From Metarhizium brunneum (taxonomy: Eukaryota > Ascomycota > Sordariomycetes > Hypocreales > Clavicipitaceae): DNA of 64,000 nucleotides. The DNA lies in contig NC_089424.1 in NCBI RefSeq assembly GCF_013426205.1, positions 2,976,001 to 3,040,000 of the forward strand. Direction: 5' to 3'. The position numbers were made by a program, and so were the translations under genes. The notes below the pieces were generated by a model. The model saw nothing but the letters and a program-made list of their open reading frames with translations, had not been told where the DNA came from and ran no database searches. Each line of letters begins with the position of its first letter. Position 1 is the stretch's first letter. Below are positions 30,446 through 42,456 of the stretch, piece after piece.

Positions 30446-31586
30446 ATGTCTTTTCACGAGCGTAATAATAAAGTAAGTGTATCCCTGTAAAATTGATAGT
30501 GAGTTGCAACCTTACCAGGCAAAAAGAAGCGGAAGACGGCCCACAATGGCCAGCAAGATAGAACTTCATTCAAGCCCTCTGCCAGCTTCGCTCCCACGGA
30601 AGGCGGCAGAGATTGGACGGTATCAGTCGCCATCCCAACCAGCATCTTGACCAAGTAAGCCCTCTTGATACGCCCCGTATACTGCCCGCGCAATGCCCTA
30701 CTAACACACGCCTCCTAGCCTAGCGACCGCAGACCAACGCATGTCCATACCGGGACGAATCGCCCGCGCCCTCGCCGTCTTCGCCGTTGACGAGGTCGTC
30801 GTATTCGACGACTCGCCAGCCTCCTCCCGTCCGCGACAAACAGACACAGCGGGCTACACAGGCGACACCGACCCGGCCCATTTCATCACACACATCCTCT
30901 CGTTCCTCGAAGCGCCGCCGTTCATGCGCAAGGCCCTCTTCCCACTACACCCCAACCTCCGCCTGACCGCGCTCCTCCCCAGCCTGGACATGCCTCACCA
31001 CCCCAATCCCAAAGATTGGATCTCCTACCGCGAAGGTGTCACCGTTCCCGGCAAAACCAGCACGGGAAGCGGCACCCTCGTGGAGGTCGGGCTCGACGAA
31101 CCCGTCGAAATCGAAGAGGACATCCCGCCCAAGACCCGCCTCACGCTCCTCTTCCCCGACGACCAGTCCCAGTATCCCCAGTGCGTGGACCCCCAAGCGC
31201 CCCGGACAGAAGGCGGCTACTACTGGGGGTATACCGTCCGAAAAAGCCCCTCCCTCAGCTCAGTGTTTACGGAAAGCCCGTACGAGGACGGCTATGATTT
31301 CAGCATCGGCACCTCGGAGCGCGGGACCCCCATCTCCAAGGCATTCTCGGCGAAACCCCTCAAATTCAAGCACCTGCTCATTGTGTTTGGCGGACCGCGC
31401 GGGCTGGAGTTTGCGTCTATGAACGACGAGGAACTGGTAAAGATGGACATCCAGGGCGTCCGGACGAGGGAGCTGTTCGACCAGTGGGTGAATGTGCTCC
31501 CGGGGCAGGGCAGCAGGACGATCCGGACGGAGGAGGCGCTGTTTATCGCGCTGACGGCGCTGAGGGGACTGTGGGACGGCAAGTAG
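30446..31586 (+). CDS. SPOUT-fold RNA methyltransferase (C9orf114/YGR283C family)
   Basis: Predicted SAM-dependent RNA methyltransferase of the trefoil-knot SPOUT superfamily. Exons 30446..30476, 30519..30654 and 30719..31586 give 344 residues. The N-terminus is short and basic (KKKRK). The fold starts DWTVSVAIPTSILTNLATADQR, spans the second intron, and continues GRIARALAVFAVDEVVVFDDS, PFMRKALFPLHPNLRLTALL, the knot-forming LLIVFGGPRGLEFA near residue 280 and ends RTIRTEEALFIALTALRGLWDG. The third exon is certain. The first donor is less so: GTAAGT at 30473 is the better consensus but breaks frame, while GTGTAT four bases on keeps it, so that one was used. Confidence 0.85.
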
Positions 31587-31977
31587 GTAGCTGTGGATCG
31601 ATACCCGTGACGAAGACGTGTAAATGACTGTAAAAGTGTTTCATATATTGACCGAGCCGTGGTACATCTGCTCTAGCTTCGTGGAATATAAGCATGCTAG
31701 TTTCCTGCAATGTCGTACATCCAGGCATCCACATCGTCGGCTCTCGTCCGACTTTGGACGTGGGCATGCACCAAAACGTACATACGTCCATGACGCACAT
31801 TGCATCTTTTCATCTTGAAAGAACCTATTGTTGAATATCCTGCCTTCTACCGTCAAGTACCCGAAAAAAAACGCCATCTATGCGAACCCCTGTCGCCGAT
31901 ATATAACATTTACACATCTAGCTTCTGAATGGCCCCTCTGAATTGTATGTGTATCTGCCATTCATTCCCATCATCCA
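31587..31977. other. Convergent intergenic region
   Basis: 3' ends of the SPOUT methyltransferase and lipoyl synthase genes; no gene seen. Confidence 0.55.
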
Positions 31978-33316
31978 TCATCGCCGAGTCTCGGCATCCA
32001 TAGCCACCGCCTTGGCGATATTCTCCTCCGCCGCGGGCGACGCCATGCCCTTCTCGCCTGCTCTCTTGCGTAGGACATTCTCGATAAACGCCTCGCCGGC
32101 CTTGTAGGATGAGCGCACCAGAGGACCGCTCGCACAGTAGAGGAAGCCCATGTCCAGGGCTCGCTGGCGCCACATTTCAAACTCGTCGGGCGTGATGTAC
32201 TTTTCGACCTTGAGGTGGCGCTTCGTAGGGCGCATGTACTGGCCAAAGGTGACGACGTCGACGTCTACTTTTCTGAGCTCTATAACAGGCTGTTAGCAGT
32301 GCTCATGCAGATAGAGAAAAGAAGGGGGGAAGGGGGGGGGCATGTTGTAGGTTCCAGTACGTACCCCGCAGAGCATCCATCATCTCGTGCTCCTGCTCGC
32401 CGAGGCCGAGCATGATGCTGGTCTTGGTGATGATGCCCTCCTTGCCACGCACGTCCTTGACGTGCTTCAGCACCTTTAAGCTCTGCCGGAACGTGGCCCT
32501 GCGGTCGCGGACGTACGGCGTCAGGGCCTCGACGGTCTCGACATTGTGCGCGTACACGTCCAGCCCGCTCTCGGCCACGATCTTGACCATGTCCAGGTCG
32601 CCCATGAAGTCGCCCGTCAGCGCTTCCACCAGCAGCGACGACCTCTTCTGCTTAATCTTGCGAATCGTCTCGGCAAAGTGCCTGGCGCCCCCGTCGGCCA
32701 GGTCATCTCGGTCGACGCTCGTCAAAACGACGTAGCCCAGGCCCCATCGCGCAAGGGCCTCGGCAGTGTGTTCCGGCTCGTGGGGGTCCAGCGGCGCGGG
32801 CGCCCTGTTCGTCTTTACGCTGCAGAAACGACATCCTCGCGTGCAGGTGTCGCCCATGAGCATAATGGTTGCAGTGGCGGCGCTCTTATCTGAACCACCC
32901 CAGCACTCGGAGATGTTGGGGCATCGTGCCTCTTCGCACACGGTGTGGAGGCCGAGACCTCGCAGATCGCTCTTGATCTTTTTGAAGTTGTCGTTTCCTG
33001 CGGGAATCGGCGTCTTGAGCCACTCGGGCAGTCGTGTGATTGTTCTCTTCTTGCCGGCTGGCCCGACTTCGGCGGTTCGGAGAGAGTAGGCCTCTGAGGT
33101 GGAGAGCTGCTGGGCTGGTGACGAGGTAGCGATGAAGTCGGAGAATGATGCGACGTCTGTATCTTTGAAGTAGGTCTTGCGCCTTGGTTTGGCGGCTTTG
33201 GCCGAGTCGCTAGGAGAAGGGACCGTGGCAAAGGATCGGGCGGCGGCGGGCGTGCTGCATAGTGCTCTACGAACAGGGGCTTGCGCCCTCTGCAGAGATG
33301 AGGCCATGGACGCCAT
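31978..33316 (-). CDS. LIP5: Lipoyl synthase, mitochondrial
   Basis: Radical-SAM enzyme that inserts two sulfurs into octanoyl groups on lipoate-dependent enzymes (PDH, OGDH, glycine cleavage) in the matrix. Exons 33316..32365 and 32279..31978 (85-bp intron, GTACGT...TAG) give 417 residues. A mitochondrial presequence is at the N-terminus ([17 protein letters not shown]). The auxiliary cluster ligands are [12 protein letters not shown] near residue 131. The radical-SAM CX3CX2C is [11 protein letters not shown] near 159. Then come [35 protein letters not shown] and [13 protein letters not shown]. The second exon begins [20 protein letters not shown] and keeps [14 protein letters not shown], the conserved C-terminal Ser that ligates the auxiliary cluster. 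Confidence 0.96.
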
Positions 33317-33932
33317 GACTTTGTGGATTGATCGAGCTGCAATACAAGCCCTCTGCCGTGTTGTGATGCAGAGGAGAAATTATCTCACGGGCACCAGTGG
33401 AAGTTGAGAAGATTGATGGGGATGGGACGTCCGTCAACCTTGAGGAAGATCCACTCTGGATACCTTGTACATAATAGCCTGCATGCTTTAGTGGTGGATG
33501 GAAAACAGTTGGGTAATAGTGGCACCCGGGGGGAGGCGGTCGGCGGTTGGCGGTTGGCGCTCTGGCATCAGAGAATAATGCGTATTGCAAAGTACTACAC
33601 ACTTTAAGGTACCTACCTATGCCACTATTTCTGCAGTATATTCGTATAGAGCGCGGTACCAGATCTGGCCAAGTACTTTTTGCCTCATTCTGCATGGCGT
33701 GCTAGATGCAGCGCCCTGCGCGGTTGTCCAATAGACACCATGTTCATTAATAATGGCCTGGCCATACCATCCGTATATAAGACGCGATCATGAATGCCGC
33801 CTAATTTATTCATCATTTGTGTTTGGGATATGCGAAGGTAGATGCGTAGATTCGTAAGCAAATGGTATATGAGCTAAGCTATCCAGTGTCTATCTCCCGC
33901 TAATGCATGCATAACTTTTCACATTTAGTTGG
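33317..33932. other. Intergenic: lipoyl synthase promoter and TyrRS 3' region
   Basis: About 600 bp with no supported gene; the part near 33590-33900 is A+T-rich. Confidence 0.55.
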
Positions 33933-35409
33933 TTACACGTTTAATTCCTTAACTTTCTCCGCAACACCGTCGACCTCAACAACATGGCCTGGGTGGCGTG
34001 TGCCCTTGTTTTTGACCTTTTTCTCCTTCTTGGGTGGCGGCGGGTAAGCCTTGAGAGCCACTTCTTGCCAGTCCTTGGACGCCTGGTAAGCTGCCTGCAT
34101 AGGGGCAAGCAGCTCGTTCAGGGCCTTGGCGACTGCAGGCTTGAGTAGTTGCGGGTTGAGCTGCGGTTTCACCATGTCAGAGCCTTTTCTTTGAACAGAA
34201 CGATTCTTGCGCGGGACTTGGGTAGCGAAAGAGTAAACATACCACATCATTTTTGTAGTCCTCCTGCATCTGGGCAATATTGTCGTACACCAGGGGCTCA
34301 AGACCATCTCGCTCGCGGTCTACAGTGAATGATCTCTTTCCATTCTTCAGACCAGACGCTGGCAGCAGTACGAACTCGACAAAAGCAAGCACGCCGTTTT
34401 CCTCAACGACCTGCGGTGCAGCCACGGCTTTCTTGATTTTCTTGGAGACAACTTCCGGGGCGTCCAGGAGGTCAATTTTGCTATCTGTACTTTTGTTAGC
34501 CTCTATCAACTAGGCGCATATAGACAGGACGAGAATTGGGTATTTACCTTGGTCGCTTGAGCTCATTTTCCCACCCTGAAGACCAGGAACCATGGGGTTG
34601 AGCAAATGTGCACGCTGAAAGATACAGTTAGCAAATCAAATTGCTTGATTCGCGTAGCCTGTGCGAATGGCATAACAGACGTACCTGCTTGTATCCGATC
34701 TTGGGTAACCACTCCTTGGCCGCGGTGAATAGTTTTCTCTGATCCAGACCACCAAACTGCGCGTCAACATCCAGGTACTGCTCGTCCAGCACCTGCAGAA
34801 CAGGGTAGAGTAAACCACTCATCGGGGCATTGGCCGTCTGCTTAACAACCTCAGCACCTGCCCTCTTAGCATCGTGCTCGGATATCAATGACGACAGCTT
34901 GTAGATGTCCATGATGTATTCGGGGCTCTTCTGGTAAGAGCTTCCCTGGACAAATCGCAATTTCTCGGTCGATACGCCGACGGCTTCCAGCATGGCGGTG
35001 ATGACATAACGGTAGAAGTGGACGCGTTGCTCGACAAGCTCGATGGGCGCTTTCAGGTTGTCGAGGAATCCATGGATGTCGGCAAGGAGAATGGTGACAT
35101 CGCAGCCCGCGGCGAGAAACTGGGCAATCTTGATGGCGGGCACAAAGTAGCCGCAATGAGGGCGGCCAGTGGTGGCAGTACCTGGTTAGGGAGGAGGCAC
35201 ATTAGCATTTGGTTTTGGGGAGGAGGCGATTATTGGCTATTGACGAGTGAATGGACACGTATGTAGCCGTCGAACGAAATGTACATACCCCAGTAAATCT
35301 TCGGATGTCTCCCCTCGTCGAGAATCTTTTCGATGATTTCGGGGTTGAGAACCTCTGCGAGGTTCTCGCGAATGATATCGAACTTGTCCTTAGCGCTGGC
35401 GTCTCCCAT
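33933..35409 (-). CDS. TYS1: Tyrosyl-tRNA synthetase, cytoplasmic
   Basis: Class I aminoacyl-tRNA synthetase charging tRNA-Tyr. Five exons: 35409..35289, 35181..34685, 34614..34548, 34484..34243, 34160..33933; all junctions keep frame and give 384 residues. The HIGH-like signature is [20 protein letters not shown], spanning the first intron. [16 protein letters not shown] and [10 protein letters not shown] follow. The KMSKS-equivalent KMSSSDQ sits at the end of the tiny third exon. The C-terminal part ([43 protein letters not shown]) is the anticodon-binding helical region, ending in a Lys-rich tail [10 protein letters not shown]. Length matches the eukaryotic cytosolic enzyme. It is tandem with and upstream of lipoyl synthase, each with its own promoter. 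Confidence 0.95.
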
Positions 35410-38171
35410 TGTGTTATAAAAAATGCAGTCGAAGCAGACAATTGAATGGCGAGGAGAGAGCTGTTCTGGAAAGAAAAGGTAATTTCTGGCCTTAATGTAT
35501 GACTCGGGATCATGTTGGAAGGTGACTCAGCGCACTGGTTGTGTTCGACCTCACAGTCCCCACAACTGGCGGCAGGTGCCAATCACATAACAAGAAAGTC
35601 TCAAGCACCTTCCTCGTGAACTTTTACAAGCTTGCTAAATTCTTCTCCAGCCCGGGCAGGTAATCCTTAGCTGTCTTGTGAGGCAAGCTTGTTGTACGAT
35701 TCATATCTCTCACTACTCCGTACAACTCAGTATCTACCCCTTGTTATAGTTCGTAGATGTGTATGGGTTGATATTTGATGGCTGCTCCCGCTCACCCAAA
35801 GAGCAATCTGGGACGACAGTTCGCAATGCCGGCGGGGCAAGTCAATGCATGTGGGGTGGTTTGACATCGGTCGATGGTGGGGTGAATCGGGAGAGAGGGG
35901 GGATTTTGCGCAGGCCAAACTTCAATGTTAATTTTTTTTTTCCCGCCGCAGCTTCACCGGACACACCGACTGGCCATCCATGTTGTCTATGTGTACCAAT
36001 TGACTCGTCACGAGCACCCTGATTCGGGCCCCTTCTCTGCGTGCCATTAGAGACGCCGAGGAATGACTTGATGGCCTGTTGCAGAATAGCAGGGTGCAGA
36101 CTCGAAACCACCAAGATTTCGCTACAATGAGTCAAGCAGCCCTTCAAGCATGAGTCAGCGCCCGAGTCCATATGAATTCGATTGTTTTCAGAATGTGTCA
36201 CTACGTGTCGCTACCGCCGGGCAGGCTAATACGTATCACGACATCGATATTGCTGCCAAATATCTGCGGAAGCTGGCACTAGAGGCGGTGCAACCGCTGA
36301 AGAGTCGTAAAATAGGCCACGCGGATAGTCTGATGTCCTCGGCAACAAGACCATAAGAGTGCTTCCGTGTGAATACGCGAGGTGAAATAACTGCCATTTC
36401 CGTCTCTAGACTGGCTACGCCTGGAAGTTCCCAATTCTTGCAAGGCGTTGATCAGCGAAGCTTGCAGTGGACTTTGAGCCATACATGGCATGCCGTATGA
36501 TGCAAAAATAGCATGTACAATCCATTCGGGACTGTAATCCTAAGGAACGCGATGGAGAAATGAGTCGGATACTTATGTATTCTTGGCTGTTTATGTCGGC
36601 CTCTTGGTGATGAGACGTAGGGGCTAGGCTCCTCAGAATGAGCAGAAAAAAACAGCCTCCTAGTTGAGGGCTGGCGATTATTATCCCAGTAGTTGTGAGA
36701 AACGTAAATCAAAATCGTCATCTATATCTGCCAACAAGTCATCAATCCGGTCTTCACTTCGGTCATGGAAGCTTTTGTTTAAGCTTCAATCTAACCATTC
36801 AAAGTGATCGTTACGAACATTGTGTCACACGGTCAAGACCTAGAAAAAGACATCGGACTACAAAGGTTACACAACCACAAAGAAAGGTATCACGAGAGCC
36901 CGGACTCGGTCCATAAGCGAGGGCTGCCTCAGGCACTAGCCCTCACCGATTTCTTATTTATAGAGGCCTCTGGCCCCTCTAAACCTGTTAAAAAATCAAG
37001 GACCTTTAATACCTTAGAGTCGATTATTCAATTGATATGTGAGCCCAACGTTCCAAGCCCAGTTTTCCTGCCCTTTTCACACATTAAAGAGTGGACTTGT
37101 CCCTAGTATTGAATTCATCAGCCGGGGGATTTGAGTCATTCTATAACTCTCATGGCGTGAACTTTTTTCAGATGTCACCATAATGATTGGTCTACCCGAA
37201 TATACCCACATATACTGACACTAAGCTTGAAATTAAGCGCAAGTGTCATGGGCCGAAGACAGTCAAAAGAACACACCTATTAGCGGTATATTAAGCGTAT
37301 TCGGCCGAGGGACGCTATTTCTGGATTTCTTTTACTCCATGACCTCATGGCCGATCCCAATAATCACTGCCAGAAGTCTGTCCATTTCAATCGGTCATCT
37401 GTCAGGGGCTTTCGATTCTCTAGCTAAATTGTCTCAATCGGGAACCAATCTACTGTTGAATTCAGCTCAGAGCTGCCAATGGTGAAATGAGCAACCAACT
37501 CTGAAAATTTGGTGTGGTCAATCTGCTATTGTTACACAACAACATGACGAAATCTCTCCATCCCTGCGGCCCGTCCCGGTTCCGCTGCAGCAATCTCGTT
37601 CGGGGTGTATTTTCATGCTGTAAACGGCAAAAGATGTGCAGACATGATGCTCAGCCTCCAAGAAGAACAAGGAGTGCTGCATAATTGGGTAGTTGGGCAG
37701 CTGACCACCATTGTTATTCCCTTGGACAACTGTCCATGTCGCCGGGCGAAAACTGATTTTGCCGCCGTACGTCTTGTCTACCAAGGAATCCACTCGAGAT
37801 GCCAAAAGCCTGTGCAGATATCAGACTGCAGTATTCGATCACCCTATAAGCCTCACAGATCGTTTTGGCTGCGGATAAGCGGCTGGAACCTCTGGCTATG
37901 TGTTATGTACCACCAACCGGCATCAAGGCCCCTGACAACTCTTGATTTGTCCAGGAATTCATTTGAAAAGATTGACAAGATAAAGGCGGCCATCGGATAG
38001 CCCCTCGGCACTCAGATGCGTGAGCAAATCACAAAATACCGCCTGCTGTCCGAATCCGATTGTCTCGAACACACCTCCCTTGGCCCATCCTTGGAGTTAT
38101 CAAAGTCACGCCTTTCAATAACCAAATTAATCCTCCGACTTTGGCGACAATTTTGCACTCGCTTCTACACC
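35410..38171. other. Gene-poor boundary between housekeeping and accessory regions
   Basis: About 2.8 kb. One LTR-like repeat copy is at 36864-37024. Frames at 37518-37805 (minus) and 37605-38000 (plus) overlap each other and neither shows a known domain. Otherwise A+T-richer DNA with no supported gene. Confidence 0.5.
36864..37024 (+). repeat. LTR-like dispersed repeat, copy A
   Basis: Starts ggttacacaacc, contains a CG-containing middle (ataagcgagggc...ccctcaccgatttctt), a TATA-like ttatttatag, and ends aaggacctttaatacctta. It is closest to copy D, which lies in the opposite orientation. Confidence 0.7.
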
Positions 38172-39233
38172 ATGACCCTCCCTACCTTCCCAAGTCTCTT
38201 CCACGGCATCCACAAAGCAGATATTGGCGACAGCAGCCGTCGCCTCCCGGGCCACCCCCAAACAACACTGGACCGATCCGCCATTCTTCAATTTCTCCAA
38301 AACGACTTCCGCACCCCGCAGCTGGACGCCTTCTCAAAATGGCTCTGGCTCGTGTCAACCCAGGACAGCAGCCACGTCTTCAGCCTGACTCACCAAGTCG
38401 CCGTCGGCCGAGAGATCACGGTGACGGAAAACCCGGAGCTGCATCTTGTCTGGCACGACCACCGAGTATTCCTCAAGCCCATCCCGCCGTTTCTGCTTTC
38501 CTACGCCTTCTGGTCCGCGGTCCTGGAACCAGAACCGAGTGCCGGCACGAACAAGGACGCCGTGTACAAGTCCATCTTGGGATTTATGCGCACCTACCAG
38601 CATTTAGTGCAGCATCCTTCGGACTTTGCGCTTGCAGAGAAACACGGCCTTTTGCCAATCGACTGCAATTCGATATACAAGAGAGCAGACGGCGAAAGTG
38701 TAGCTGCAGAGCTGGCTTTTGGGGAAGAAAACTCCAATATTACTTATACTTCCTTTATCAATTTTATTCAGGCGTTCGGGCCCTTGGCAATACTTGATGC
38801 CGATGTGAGCCCTCGTTATCAATACGGTCAGCTGCGCCTTGGACCCCTCAATTTCTGGGGAAAGTTTGTCTTGCGCAAGTTTGTCTTTTTCAAGGTCTAC
38901 GGCAATTACGATGCCTACTTTAGTCGTTTTTACGGGCCCTTGTTGTTTACCTTTGGCGTTTTGAGCATCTTTATCAGCTCCATCCAGCTGGGCTACTCTT
39001 CTCAACAGGGGTTATATGGCACCACAAAGAATTCGTGGCGTCCATTGTACAAGGTTGGTGAGGGATTCTGCGTGGCTGTTATGCTTGTCGTTTGCCTCAT
39101 AGGTGTTTGCCTGATTGTGGTGTTTGTGTTCATGACAGCGAGAGAGATCACATTGGCGTTGGCGGCTTTGAGAAGGAAGAAAAGGAAGAGCAATAGTCAT
39201 GCCGCGTGGCAAGGGCAGCTGGATAGTAGTTGA
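38172..39233 (+). CDS. Fungal two-TM protein of unknown function
   Basis: Intronless, 353 residues from ATG 38172, which has a better context (cacaccATGacc) than the in-frame ATG at 38016. It has a globular N-terminal domain with conserved-looking words LDAFSKWLWLV, ELHLVWHDHRVFLKPIPPFLLSYAFW, and SDFALAEKHGLLP. Then RYQYGQLRLGPLNFWGKF leads into two membrane helices, YFSRFYGPLLFTFGVLSIFI near residue 255 and VAVMLVVCLIGVCLIVVFVF near 305. It ends in a basic tail LRRKKRKSNSH. I recall this architecture as a widespread fungal domain-of-unknown-function family (DUF6601-like), but I could not check. No function is proposed. It is the first gene of the accessory region. Confidence 0.82.
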   Translation: MTLPTFPSLFHGIHKADIGDSSRRLPGHPQTTLDRSAILQFLQNDFRTPQLDAFSKWLWLVSTQDSSHVFSLTHQVAVGREITVTENPELHLVWHDHRVFLKPIPPFLLSYAFWSAVLEPEPSAGTNKDAVYKSILGFMRTYQHLVQHPSDFALAEKHGLLPIDCNSIYKRADGESVAAELAFGEENSNITYTSFINFIQAFGPLAILDADVSPRYQYGQLRLGPLNFWGKFVLRKFVFFKVYGNYDAYFSRFYGPLLFTFGVLSIFISSIQLGYSSQQGLYGTTKNSWRPLYKVGEGFCVAVMLVVCLIGVCLIVVFVFMTAREITLALAALRRKKRKSNSHAAWQGQLDSS

Positions 39234-40143
39234 GACACAGCGTATCGTAGTTTTAGGGCAATAGAGTAGGCAAAGGAAAAATGGAGGTGGTTCTTTGGTT
39301 GAGAAACAAGGCACTGGAGGGAACGTGTAGGCTCGCTTGATGTGGAACTACCAGCATCCTAGCCATCGCACGAAACTATATGGACGTCTTCGTACCCAAA
39401 GATACTTGGATACTTGGGGAAGAGCCCGGTCCCAAGGCCAAGTATTGGATTGCTTTGTGTCATGGAACTGGAGGACCAAACAGTCCACGTCCTGGGATGC
39501 TCCCGAGGGCTTTTGCTGCTATATAAAGTCAATACTTAAGTACGGAGCATGCAGTTGGGCTACCGCCGCATATTAGTGCATGCCCACACCCCAAGCTGGC
39601 ACACCCTTTTATACATATGTACCAGACACTTCTCCTGGCTCTTGCTATTGGGGCTTCCCGAGCGGGACATGGGACATGGCCTAAATTCTAGGCAGACATG
39701 GACATCGAGCTAGCAAGGATCCTCGGCGCGGATGTTGGGGACATTGATGTCAATTCTCTATTAGGTAGGCCGGGCGTTTAACCCCGCATATCACTGTCAA
39801 GTCAATTGGATCTCTCTGACTAGCCCCTGCCTGTAATAAGCTCATCGACACTGCTGGGAGGCTCCGGCCGTCTGACGTTCAGGATATGCAGCTTCACCGA
39901 CAAAGGACCTGTTGGTTACACAGATTAAACACATGCATGTGCCCGGGCAAGAGCCCTACATGTAGGCACACGCCTTCCCTTCATGTATATATAGTGGTTA
40001 CCGTTCCCTCCTTTGCTCTTAGAAAAGCAAGGACCTTTGGCACTCCTGATGTGATTGGATAAGAGCGCGTAATCATTGCGTCCTGAAATTTCAGGCAGTA
40101 CGCGCGATAAACACCATTCTCATTCATCCACCCATCCTCCAAG
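39234..40143. other. Intergenic with LTR-like repeat copy E
   Basis: No gene. The right part contains repeat copy E with a TATATATAG element about 155 bp upstream of the phosphotransferase-fold gene start. Confidence 0.55.
39913..40045 (+). repeat. LTR-like dispersed repeat, copy E (diverged)
   Basis: Shares with the other copies the order ggttacaca, a CG-containing middle, gtatatatag, gttccctc, and aaaagcaaggaccttt. It lies immediately upstream of the phosphotransferase-fold gene and its TATA element could drive that gene. Confidence 0.55.
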
Positions 40144-41597
40144 ATGAGAGATTTAATCCTCGACGCAAAAGCCCAAGAAGCACCACATCGCTTTATTGCG
40201 TCAATAGACCAGAGCGAGATTCTAAAGCTTGCGTCATCGTACCACGACAATGAACCCTGCCAGGTTTTTCAACCTGTCAAGCATGGAAGCTTCAATGTCT
40301 GCTTCTTTGTGCAATTCGCGACGCCGAGCTCTGATGGGGTGCCTGACCGATGGGTTGTGAGACTTCCTATCCCTGAAGAAGTCCCTTGGATAGATGAGAA
40401 GATGGACGTAGAGATTGCCACGATGAAGTGAGTTTTCCGAGGCTTGTATTGAAAGGATGTCTCTGACGACAGGGTAGATACGTGGCAGCCAACACCACAA
40501 TACCTGTCCCCAGGATACGGGCGCATTCTTCCGCCAGGAATAGTCCTATCAAGATGGCGTTCATCATCATGGACTACATAAAAGGGAAAAACCTCAGGGA
40601 ACTCGGCTTTCCGAAGGACCTTGATGTCTGGTGCTCAGTGACCACGCAGCCCACTAGAGCCCGAGAGAAAATGTACCAGAATTTGGCCCAGGTCTACATT
40701 CAACTACGGCAGCTGGAATTCCCCGAGATTGGCGCTCTTGGCCTTCCAAAGGAGGACCATGACCAGAGCATCCGGGTTCGCCACCGGCCACTATGTATAG
40801 AAATTCTTCTCCAGCAACGCGAGGGTCTAGCGCCTGCTTCCAGGTTCCCCGAGCATAAAACATTCAAGACGTCAAAGGAGTACGTGGATGCACTTCTCTG
40901 GCTGGGAGACAATCTGCTCGACAAGGGGACGAATTCCATGCTTGACATCCGTGGTGAGCGTGGTTTATATGCCTCGCACGACTTTAGAAGGTTTGTAATG
41001 GAGTCATGGCTCGATGCAGCTCAAGATTGCGGCCCGTTTGTCTTGGTTCACGGTGACCTAGCCATTCAGAACCTCTTGTGGGACGATGACCTCAATTTGG
41101 TGGCGGTGCTCGACTGGGAATGGAGCAGCGTCATGCCATTGCAGTTCTTTGTCCCCCCTCCCTGGTTAGATGGCAACTCCATCGATTTTCTGTGCCTTGG
41201 CCAGATACTCTACAACTCTGAAGTCAGCAAGTTGTGCGAGATAGTGCGAGATGAGGAGAAATCTTTGGGGCTTGCATGTTCCACTCTACTTTCTGATGAG
41301 TGGGATAGACGGAAAGGCTGGTGTCACACGTTGGTGGTATGTGCCCTACTCCGCCCGGAGTATGTTTTTGATGCCTACTGGTCCTTCATCAGCTACACTC
41401 TTGTTGGATTCCTACCGCGTACACCGCAACGAACCAAGAAGTACGTCGAAATCACTTCACGACAAATCGCGCTGTTCATGGAAAATGATGATAGAAAAGC
41501 GTTCTTATCCAGGAAGCAAGAGGAGCAGAAGGTGTATCTCAAGGAGGAAGAGGATTACTTTGGGCCTTTGGATGACTGTCAAGATATTGGCAACTAG
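40144..41597 (+). CDS. Aminoglycoside-phosphotransferase-fold (APH) protein
   Basis: Protein-kinase-like fold found in large numbers in filamentous fungi; substrate unknown. Exons 40144..40427 and 40478..41597 give 467 residues. The intron is GTGAGT...TAG; the acceptor at 40476-40477 rather than the nearer CAG restores frame and gives MKYVAANTTIPVPRI. The N-lobe has FQPVKHGSFNVCFFVQF and RWVVRLPIPEE. The hinge is AFIIMDYIKGKNL. The catalytic loop FVLVHGDLAIQNLLWDDD near residue 300 keeps the Brenner-type His, Asp and Asn, and the metal-binding Asp is in VAVLDWEWSSVMP. The C-terminal tail is charged (KQEEQKVYLKEEED). This looks intact and probably active as a phosphotransferase; antibiotic resistance is not implied. 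Confidence 0.88.
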
Positions 41598-42305
41598 TAT
41601 TGTTGGCTGATAGGACCCTACCGTTTGTCGAAATACATTCACGTCGAGGATCCTCTCTCCCAAACTCTACAATATTATGTCTCGTCCCTTGGCGGTCGCT
41701 AAATGTGCGTTTGATGCCATCTTCAGGAGAGCAAAGCGACAGATGTACAGTTATAACTTATATAGGTAATTTGGACATGGTGGAATGGATAATGCCAGGT
41801 TATGCATTGGTACAGGAAAAGTAAGGCTGCGAATTCAATCAATTTTCCTCGACCATTGCCAATCGACCTTGTTATTCTTGGATTCGCACAGTCTCTGGCC
41901 AAAGTCGATCTTCTCTTGGATCCCACCCCTGGCTGCCATGCGTCTTGCCAGCCATATTTCCCTGCCATCTTCCTACTCGCCGTGCCGGTAGCAGCCTCAC
42001 TCAAAAAGACCTTGCATATGAAATTTTGGCTAGCTGTTGGAAGATGGCAGATTTAGTACATTATATCGCCTGGATGCTTCCATACCTAGGCTCTACTCTG
42101 GTACGTGCAACGTATGGATGTGCGACCTCTAGCTTGACTCGAACCAATCATTGCGTATTTGGTTTGGTACCAATGCGGGATACATGCTAATTTATCAGCT
42201 GGCTATAGATTGCTCCTATTCTTTCCGTATGGTGCTTTCTCGCATGCTTTTTATTCCCCGAGATATTTCGGCATTCGCGTTGAATCAAGCGACTCATTTC
42301 ATCAT

Positions 42306-42456
42306 TGTTACACGGAAATGGCGTTGGTTACACAAGGGCTATGGTCACGGGATTAGGGCAGAAGGTCCTCACCGACTTCTTGTATAAATAGACGGCTTTG
42401 GTCCCTCAAGGCCTTGAGGAAAACCAAGGACCTTTAATACCAAAGACTGTTATTAG
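42306..42456 (+). repeat. LTR-like dispersed repeat, copy B
   Basis: Runs tgttacacggaaatgg ... tcacgggattagggc ... ctcaccgacttcttgtataaatag ... gaaaaccaaggacctttaat ... gactgttattag. It is nearly the same as the reverse complement of 58499-58646 (copy C), and similarity weakly continues past the end. It adjoins RIP-like DNA. Confidence 0.75.

Noticed and set aside
37518..38000. Overlapping ORFs on opposite strands upstream of the two-TM gene
   Set aside because: Neither shows a family pattern; cannot choose one over the other.
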